A stretch of DNA of 27,520 nucleotides, from positions 1-27,520 of IMG/VR virus record IMGVR_UViG_3300017758_000091. One strand, written 5' to 3'. A program made the translations under genes and the position numbers. Positions 22,201-27,520 of this stretch are shown here, in pieces. Source of the stretch: a virus. How positions within the stretch are numbered: position 1 is the stretch's first letter; every line of letters starts with the position of its first letter. A model generated the notes under the pieces. The model did no database searches. It was not told the DNA's origin and was given only the letters and a program-made list of their open reading frames with translations.

Positions 22201-23575
22201 TAACTTTACAGTTTCAGAATATTCATATATCATTCAGTCTGACTTAAATATGAATTCTTGGAGAGGTCCAATTAAAGATACCTTACATCCAGCTGGACTT
22301 TACTTATTTGGTGAATTAAACGTTAACACTTTAGCAGATACTAAAACTTCTGAAGTTGTAAAACCTACTACTGATATTGGAAGTGAAGTTGCAAATCTTA
22401 CCTTTGATGCCGATGATGATTTCTTTAATGATAAGTCCACTGCAGGTGTAGCTGTATTTGCTGATTCCATAGCATTTGGTGCCAACCCATTTAATATTGT
22501 ATCACCTACAAATGATGCTTCGGGTACATTCTTAACTGCCGATTATACTCAAAGAAACGTAGAATCATCTATTCTTTCTCAAAGAGGTAATTCATTCTTT
22601 GATTATGAACCTGTAGGGCTAGTACATAAAGTTTGGACTATATTTGACAGTGAAGGACATTATAATTATGTAAGAAGTGCAATTGATTCAGATTCAGATT
22701 TAAAAGTCAAATTTGGTATGTACTTCACACCAAGAAAAGGTGATGGTAAATTAATATTAGGAAATGGTTTTGATTCAGACTTCTTTAAACGTTCAATGAC
22801 TACACAAAAACATGATAGTGAAATTACACGTCTTTCAAGAGTAAATAATACTAAAACACATTATGTTCCAAGTGAATTCCATAGTGCAAAAAGATATAAT
22901 AATGTTGAGACAATTGGTATTTCACAAATTAAGTATGAAGACTTTGAACAATTTAGAGTTTATGATTCTGAAATTCCTAAAGATATTTTTCAAAGATTTG
23001 ATGCTTTAACAGTTTCCACCTTTGAAAAAATTGACTATAACAGAATTAAAGATAGTGATACTGATGTAGATACCTTTGCTCAAGCCATTGATAGAACAAG
23101 AGAAATTAGAATAGGTAAGTCACAAGATTTTAACACAGCTATGAGACTAAATAAAGAATTAGTATTTGTTGAAAATGGTACAACGTATTATGATATAGAT
23201 GCTTACGAAAGAAAATATAATATCTTTAATTCTTTAAGAGACTCAGAATATAATGAAGGTTGGAGAATACCTGGTAAAGATGTCGCGTTAGGTAATATTA
23301 CGTATATTGCTCCAGACTCAGAAATGGATTCAGATCAAATTATAAGAGATAGCCAAATTAGAAACAGATTCGCAATTGAAAATGTAAGAGGTTTTTCAGA
23401 TGTAAAATCACCAAGAAGCTCTAGAGCTTTTGGAAACTATCTCGGTGGTGGAAATACTATTATTGTTTCCTCTACATATCCTTCTGGTGCTGGAATAAAT
23501 AATACAACGCAACTATTAGGGACTATTACTGACTCTGATTACAAAGAGAACCTTGAGTTTAAGAGAAAAAATTAA
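19232..23575 (+). CDS. Large baseplate wedge protein at the gp7 position, DSD-rich
   Basis: Between gp6 and gp8, where T4 carries gp7 (1032 residues), stands a protein of 1447 residues. Residues 1-140 are a conserved helical domain known from marine T4-like phages: LPEFIKSEHPNFQLFVEAYYEYLEQQ, then YRDVDTTLTEFKEYFRRQL and YLAKGTPNAFKLLFRMLFGKEADVF, which probably docks onto gp6. Residues 230-360 contain Gly-Asp beta turns (GGAGFRVGDKFFV, NRGKGYRVGDTIEF). The rest is long, beta-rich and repeat-poor, with about 22 Asp-Ser-Asp sites and 11 Asp-Ser-Glu, starting at residue 40. I cannot align the C-terminal two thirds with T4 gp7, so homology there is inferred from order only. The junctions on both sides are TAATG. 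Confidence 0.72.
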   Translation: MAKHILPIIKKQLPEFIKSEHPNFQLFVEAYYEYLEQQNDSDSTSALNLFKTVPNAGDLIQNAEAYRDVDTTLTEFKEYFRRQLTPFTITGNAVSDEIIFKKARDVYLAKGTPNAFKLLFRMLFGKEADVFEPKTQIIQASESLFTSFTQIKAEVVLNETNLGDFNYELSTIRLDSDAVDSDSSANILTVLDGTFTGVTKNNNTVLTLYLTKNPDSDMGGRLVKGREVILRDSTDTSKVVKVKLLNHIGNTSIVDGGAGFRVGDKFFVNDTANSIPIQVSKIQSGEIDRVMIRNRGKGYRVGDTIEFVSPGGVDGAGALGFVTAVDAEGAVTEIDGSQVRLGGTGYLSEDFEPVIVPIIQKGQYTHIPEPFIRTTDGTGLDARGLSSEVGKILEVSTPQTGFFDSDQFGVPQTVSPFSVRIANQESIDIGNVVEFQHFSPDSDAGSMRHDSEVITINLKIEDSDGICNDSDTLYWSGTEELGTNYLYEGKDNSDFNLRFAPGSDLDSDGVLSNTSIILGVSYPGNFDKHKAQFHKNGIRSMQYAQGKFRSTFAFGLNNQTRIDDHYVNYSSNRKYFFKSGNKFKLIKMPVAWDSENYNWKIRSVKYYDSDGDSDFIERWKSDSEFDIQGVTPTYYSWNEGETGPRKWARWVSAWAGAEEPITNIDSDGRGNLRKTASITGAEPGYLGATATARWDKITSTTRVAGKPGQKYGYPSNVRGNDSEIYDSDNSYHFGQITDGSSHGTWSPTHSFGRDSDRTTVALDSDSFNSSTLGHNNGNQIFNVLGGSGVSGYASVPIIQNPLPRHAVQAFPVKINDPRLYRLDKFHINQLQNSAANDSELTQTYTSQVFVSADEADSDGSGKGTSKNIGTFVSTGYGGVVTTKSTDGTSFTLSKADSEQVVSTLNVSMKFPNDSDIDTFDKIPHALLRVIKVNPQDGSKLSQETFPVSNTVVQFGSPKINVKFPLTTETEKTFLNESGFLSSVSGGVLRDNFTVSEYSYIIQSDLNMNSWRGPIKDTLHPAGLYLFGELNVNTLADTKTSEVVKPTTDIGSEVANLTFDADDDFFNDKSTAGVAVFADSIAFGANPFNIVSPTNDASGTFLTADYTQRNVESSILSQRGNSFFDYEPVGLVHKVWTIFDSEGHYNYVRSAIDSDSDLKVKFGMYFTPRKGDGKLILGNGFDSDFFKRSMTTQKHDSEITRLSRVNNTKTHYVPSEFHSAKRYNNVETIGISQIKYEDFEQFRVYDSEIPKDIFQRFDALTVSTFEKIDYNRIKDSDTDVDTFAQAIDRTREIRIGKSQDFNTAMRLNKELVFVENGTTYYDIDAYERKYNIFNSLRDSEYNEGWRIPGKDVALGNITYIAPDSEMDSDQIIRDSQIRNRFAIENVRGFSDVKSPRSSRAFGNYLGGGNTIIVSSTYPSGAGINNTTQLLGTITDSDYKENLEFKRKN

Positions 23576-24987
23576 TGGCAACAATTGGTAAAATAACACC
23601 AGAACTTAAAACACTTATTGCAAAATCAGCAAGAGACGAAGTTCGTAATACTTCAAATGATGATACCTATTATGCGTATATTGCTTATACAGATTCAGAA
23701 GATTATCCATTTCATGATTCAGACCTTTCAGAAAACGTCACCGATTCAGATTTAATTAACGTATATAAAAATATAGTCACAATGCACCGTGTCTTACCAG
23801 GTGGTGTATCAAGAGTTATTCAAAGAAAGAACTGGGTAAAAAACAGAGTCTATTCTGGTTGGAATACTGATACTTCTAATGATAGTGATTACTACGTAAT
23901 GTCTACAGAAATTGTACAGGGTGTTCCACGCCAAAATGTGTATAAAGTATTATTTGCACCTTCTCTCACAGCATCAACTGTTGCTCCTACTGGTTCATCA
24001 TCATTACCATTTAAAACATCTGATAACCACTGGTGGCAGTATATGTACACAATTACAAATTCAGATGCAATTTTATTCATGACTGAAGATTTTATGCCTG
24101 TACCAGAAAGAGTATCAAGAGAAGAATCTCAAACAGTCACAAGTGGTACATCAAGATATGATCAATTGCAAGTACAAAATAATGCAATTTCTGGTTCTAT
24201 CTTTAATGTACGAATTAAACATGGTCCAAATGAAAGGCCTGACTCAGATAAATTAAGAGGTTTCACAAGTAAAAATACAGTAAAAATGAGAGGTGTTGAT
24301 GGTACTGGTGCTACACCTACACAAGTATTTAAAGCAATTGCTACGAGAGATAGCGAACAATCAGCAGTTTGGAAGTTTGAAGTTATTCAATATGGTAAAG
24401 GTTATACAGCTTTACCTTATGCTGTTGATTCTGAGAATGATTCAGAACTAAAATGTTATAGATTAGATTTATCACCTGGACTTGGTCATGGTGCTGATGC
24501 AGGAGACGAATTACAAGCAAGAGATGTTATGTTAACTTCAAGGGTGATACCTTTAGAAAACGGATTTGCAGATTTAGCAGTTGGTGAGTTTTCTATGATA
24601 GGTTTAATGAAAAATCCTATTGATGCATCTACAAATTTAATTGGTACAAAAGATTATTATACAGTTGCTAAAAAAATTACCTGTGATAATACAGCTTTAT
24701 TTTCTATCAATGACACCTTCTTTAAAAATGGTGATTCAGACACAGCTGGAAAGGTAATAGCAGTCAGTGGTAAAGATGTTTTTTACATTAACTCTGGGAA
24801 GTTAAGAAAAACTTTCACTGATAGTGATTCAATAATTTCAACAGCACATAACAATGTAATTAAAAAAGCTACTAGTGCTGAAATAAAATTTAATAGCGGT
24901 AAGTTTCTATCAGTAGATTACTTGGAAAAAGCACTACAAAGATCAAAAGATCAGATAGAATCTTTGAATATACTATTGAGATTGTAA
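23575..24987 (+). CDS. 8: Baseplate wedge protein, gp8-like
   Basis: The protein has 470 residues against 334 in T4 gp8. Shared marks are a TYYAYIAYT start for the first strand (T4: NTIFITFGR), a tryptophan and Pro-rich loop, then MHRVLPGGVSRVIQRKNW (T4: TVKVLPSMLDAVIPRRDW), a YKVLFAPS strand, the HWWQYMYTI motif (T4: GYVWEYLFEI) and MPVPERV. Near the C-terminus IGLMKNPIDASTNLIGTKDYY parallels ISIITNPLEAKAHPND. gp8 dimers bind gp7 and gp10 at the wedge periphery. About eight DSD and four DSE sites lie mostly in loops absent from T4 gp8 (for example residues 40-60 and 100-106). It starts in the stop of the preceding gene. Confidence 0.82.
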   Translation: MATIGKITPELKTLIAKSARDEVRNTSNDDTYYAYIAYTDSEDYPFHDSDLSENVTDSDLINVYKNIVTMHRVLPGGVSRVIQRKNWVKNRVYSGWNTDTSNDSDYYVMSTEIVQGVPRQNVYKVLFAPSLTASTVAPTGSSSLPFKTSDNHWWQYMYTITNSDAILFMTEDFMPVPERVSREESQTVTSGTSRYDQLQVQNNAISGSIFNVRIKHGPNERPDSDKLRGFTSKNTVKMRGVDGTGATPTQVFKAIATRDSEQSAVWKFEVIQYGKGYTALPYAVDSENDSELKCYRLDLSPGLGHGADAGDELQARDVMLTSRVIPLENGFADLAVGEFSMIGLMKNPIDASTNLIGTKDYYTVAKKITCDNTALFSINDTFFKNGDSDTAGKVIAVSGKDVFYINSGKLRKTFTDSDSIISTAHNNVIKKATSAEIKFNSGKFLSVDYLEKALQRSKDQIESLNILLRL

Positions 24988-24993
24988 TAAATA
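24986..24993 (+). promoter_or_regulatory. T4-type late promoter octamer before the DUF4815 gene
   Basis: AATAAATA overlaps the stop codon of gp8 and ends 18 bases before the ATG at 25012, with GAAGAG (24998-25003) as ribosome site. The octamer-to-ATG distance equals that in front of the lysis cassette. Confidence 0.55.
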
Positions 24994-25011
24994 GAATGAA
25001 GAGATTTATAC

Positions 25012-27520
25012 ATGTCAACAATTAATTTAAACGTATCGCCTTATTTTGACGATTACGATCCAAAAAAGGATTATTTACGAGTCTTGTTTAGACCAGGCTT
25101 TGCCGTACAATCTCGTGAACTTAGTCAGCTACAAACAATTACACAAAATCAGATTCAAAGATTTGGTGACCATGTATTTAAAGATGGTTCAAGAGTTAAT
25201 GAAGGAAATATTCATGTAAACTTTGATGTTCATGCAATGACTCTTATATCAGGGTCTGGTAATGTTAACTTTCCACTAACAAGTGCAGATACTGGTACAG
25301 TAGAAGGTAATATAGGTAATTTTTCTGAAACATTAATTACAAACCAAGCTGGAGATGTACAAGCAAAAGTCTTAAAAACACCTACTGGTATTAATGAAAG
25401 TGCTACAGCGGGTTCAATATTCTTTACATATATTACAAGCAAAAAATTTACTGATAGTGATGAAGGTTTTATCTATGCTAAAACAGCTGATAACCCAGGA
25501 AGCACTATATCACATGTAAACGTATTTTCAAAAGTTTCTAAATCTGCAGTGGCAACAATAAAAAATGGTGTGTATTACATTGATGGATTTTTTACTAGAA
25601 TAAATGAACAAAATGTAGTTGTATCATCGACTACAAATAGGCCAACAGCGGCTATTGGATTTTCTATCACTTCAAAAGCGATTACTGCAAATGATGATGC
25701 CACGTTATTTGATAATGCTCGTGGTAGTACTAATGAAGGTGCACCTGGTGCAAACAGATTACAAAACTCTATAAGTGTACTAATTAAAAGTACTCTTGAC
25801 CAAGGTTCTGATCCGACATTTTATAAACAAATAGAAATTAATAACGGTGTTATTGTCGGTGATACTGAAAGAGCAATTCAAGGTCGTACTAATTCTCAAA
25901 ATCCTCAATACAATTTCTTAGGAGATGAGTTAGCAAAAAGACGTAGAGAAGAATCAGGTTCATATTATGTTAAAAAATTCTTGCCAAAAATTAGAGAAAA
26001 CTCTTGGGAAGATTCAGATAGATTTGGTGTTTCATTTTCTCCAGGTATAGCTTATGTTGATGGTTATCGTTTAGAAACAAGTGCACCAAAAGATATTTAC
26101 ATTGACAGAAATACTGAAGCTAAAAAAGAATTCAATTCAAAACTTTCTATAAAAGGAGCACCTTACGTAGATATTTATGATATGACATCTGGTGTTTTAT
26201 CAGGAATGCTATTAACTCAGGCTGGTGGTATTGGTTCATATCAAAATAAATTAGCATTACAAGATTCAGATGGTATTACAATCGGATTTGGTAGACCTTA
26301 TGGTGTACAAGTCACATCAACTGCAGGTGGACTTGCTAAAGGCAGACTTTATATGCATGATATAAAGATGTTTCAACATATCACAATTGGTGATTCAGAT
26401 AATTCAACTTATGATTCAGACCATACATCATTACATAAAGGAGTTTATGTCGCCGGTGAAGAAATTAAAGCAACACTAATTGGTAAAGTACAAACTGGAC
26501 ATGTAATAAAATTAGATAGTAATATCGGAGCAGGAGCTGCAGTAAAAAATGATTCAGATTGGACTGATTTTACAGGTACAAAAACAATTGCTGGAGTATC
26601 TCAACAAAGAAATGGTATATTAATTACTAATTCATCAGCTCCTTTCGCAGTTGGTGCACAATTATCAGGCGATGTACCAAGAGGAGCTTTAACAGCCGTA
26701 AAATCTAAAATTAAAACATCAAGATTATATGACTTTTCTCAAGTAAGAAGAATTAGAGCTGCAAAAGATGATTCAGACGGTGTTGGTTTTGCAGCCTTTA
26801 CTGATTGGACTCCAGGTTCTGGTGCTACACTAAAAAATGTAGGTGGTGAATTATTAGGTAATTCAGATAAAACATTTAAAACATTAAGGTCTGGTACAGT
26901 TCCATTTGATAATGACTTTGAAGTGATGTACAAATCTCCACCAACTATTTCTTCTACTGAAGGTGGATTATCAGTGACACCCAATTTAACTGATTCGCAA
27001 TGGAGTCATAATAGAAATGGTGATTACAAAAGAACAAGAATTGATGATGCTGTAGAAATTACAAAAACTTTAAAATACGGAGTCTTAAAAATCAGAAATA
27101 CTGATAGTTCAAGAACTACAGCAGTAAACTCATCATGGTCTGCACAAGATAGAAGAATTAATATGTACTATCCAGACCTATACAAAGTATATAAAATTGT
27201 ACAAGCTACAGATAATAATTCATTTGCCGAAAGTACAACTTTACCAAGTGCAGCATTTACACCAGTAAAACTTTCTATATCTGGTGGTGCTACAATTCCT
27301 CAAGGTTCATTACTTATAGGTAAAGAATCTAAAACAAGAGCAAGAGTAGCATTATCAAACACAGTTGCAACAGGAGAAAGTACGTTATCAGCTACTACAG
27401 GTTATCATATTGTAAAATCTGGTACAGGATTGGCTGATGAAGTACAAGTTTGTTTTGAAAAAGGTGTAGCATTTGTAGCAGGAGAAGCTATCACAATAAA
27501 AGTACCTGATAGAGAAACTG
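25012..27520 (+). CDS. DUF4815-type virion structural protein (3' partial)
   Basis: The frame is open from ATG at 25012 to the end of the window (836 codons) and has no stop, so the protein continues beyond it. The first 60 residues are the clear signature of the DUF4815 family of marine T4-like phages: LNVSPYFDDYDPKKDYLRVLF, RPGFAVQSRELSQLQTITQNQIQRFGDHVFKDGS. Further family-like parts are NGVYYIDGFF (about 185-194), FSPGIAYVDGYRLET (about 343-357) and a PYGVQVTS strand. About seven DSD sites occur between residues 145 and 590, for example WEDSDRF, LQDSDGI, GDSDNSTYDSDH. The function is unproven, but it is a structural, probably fibre- or baseplate-linked protein, since it stands after gp8, where T4 places gp9 and gp10. 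Confidence 0.85.
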   Translation, partial: MSTINLNVSPYFDDYDPKKDYLRVLFRPGFAVQSRELSQLQTITQNQIQRFGDHVFKDGSRVNEGNIHVNFDVHAMTLISGSGNVNFPLTSADTGTVEGNIGNFSETLITNQAGDVQAKVLKTPTGINESATAGSIFFTYITSKKFTDSDEGFIYAKTADNPGSTISHVNVFSKVSKSAVATIKNGVYYIDGFFTRINEQNVVVSSTTNRPTAAIGFSITSKAITANDDATLFDNARGSTNEGAPGANRLQNSISVLIKSTLDQGSDPTFYKQIEINNGVIVGDTERAIQGRTNSQNPQYNFLGDELAKRRREESGSYYVKKFLPKIRENSWEDSDRFGVSFSPGIAYVDGYRLETSAPKDIYIDRNTEAKKEFNSKLSIKGAPYVDIYDMTSGVLSGMLLTQAGGIGSYQNKLALQDSDGITIGFGRPYGVQVTSTAGGLAKGRLYMHDIKMFQHITIGDSDNSTYDSDHTSLHKGVYVAGEEIKATLIGKVQTGHVIKLDSNIGAGAAVKNDSDWTDFTGTKTIAGVSQQRNGILITNSSAPFAVGAQLSGDVPRGALTAVKSKIKTSRLYDFSQVRRIRAAKDDSDGVGFAAFTDWTPGSGATLKNVGGELLGNSDKTFKTLRSGTVPFDNDFEVMYKSPPTISSTEGGLSVTPNLTDSQWSHNRNGDYKRTRIDDAVEITKTLKYGVLKIRNTDSSRTTAVNSSWSAQDRRINMYYPDLYKVYKIVQATDNNSFAESTTLPSAAFTPVKLSISGGATIPQGSLLIGKESKTRARVALSNTVATGESTLSATTGYHIVKSGTGLADEVQVCFEKGVAFVAGEAITIKVPDRET

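Larger units (their letters stand above)
19349..26778 (+). repeat. Asp-Ser-Asp/Glu tripeptide sites, plus-strand wedge genes
   Basis: About 35 in-frame DSD sites and about 15 DSE sites fall in the gp7-position, gp8 and DUF4815 genes. Coding forms include GATTCAGAT, GATAGTGAT, GACTCTGAT, GACAGTGAC and GATTCAGAC. The sites are irregularly spaced and lie in sequence that is otherwise unrelated between the three proteins. Confidence 0.85.

Overview
The window is an AT-rich (about one third G+C by eye) stretch of the genome of a T4-like marine myovirus. It carries much of the tail baseplate, the tail fibres and the lysis genes. The hub and wedge proteins match T4 gp48, gp53, gp27, gp5, gp25, gp6 and gp8 in order and length. 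A DUF4815-type structural protein and a GTA-type three-helix holin are hallmarks of marine T4-like phages of cyanobacteria, SAR11 and similar hosts. The low G+C and these families suggest a SAR11-like or other marine proteobacterial host, but the sequence alone does not prove the host.

Layout. 1-448: C-terminus of a tape-measure-like protein (+). 445-987: head completion nuclease gp4 (-). 1015-8263: a tightly coupled + strand hub operon: gp48, gp53, gp27, gp5-like spike without lysozyme, then an accessory trio (MscS-like membrane protein, PAP2 acid phosphatase, HAD hydrolase), then a PAAR spike-tip protein and a 396-residue protein of unknown function. 8307-9619: lysis cassette (small SAP-like ORF, holin, small conserved protein, T4-type lysozyme). 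9616-16949: a - strand block with six tail-fibre-like genes and an A-type Fe-S carrier gene at its downstream end. 17007-27520: + strand baseplate wedge operon gp25, gp6, a 1447-residue protein at the gp7 position, gp8, and a DUF4815 protein that runs off the window.

Control. An octamer AATAAATA (or a close variant), matching the T4 late promoter TATAAATA, lies upstream of the main transcription units. Six junctions in the + operons use TAATG stop/start overlap, implying translational coupling. Both convergent junctions share one palindromic TTAA as overlapping stop codons, leaving no room for an intrinsic terminator between the genes.

The most striking signal is a tripeptide, Asp-Ser-Asp (less often Asp-Ser-Glu), scattered at irregular spacing through seven fibre and outer-baseplate proteins on both strands: about 21 sites in one 768-residue protein and about 22 in the 1447-residue one. 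It is almost absent from the conserved hub, gp25, gp6 and lysis proteins. It is always in the coding frame and uses both TCN and AGT serine codons, so it looks like a protein-level feature, not a DNA repeat. Its role is unknown; acidic surface turns, metal binding and a modification site are all possible.
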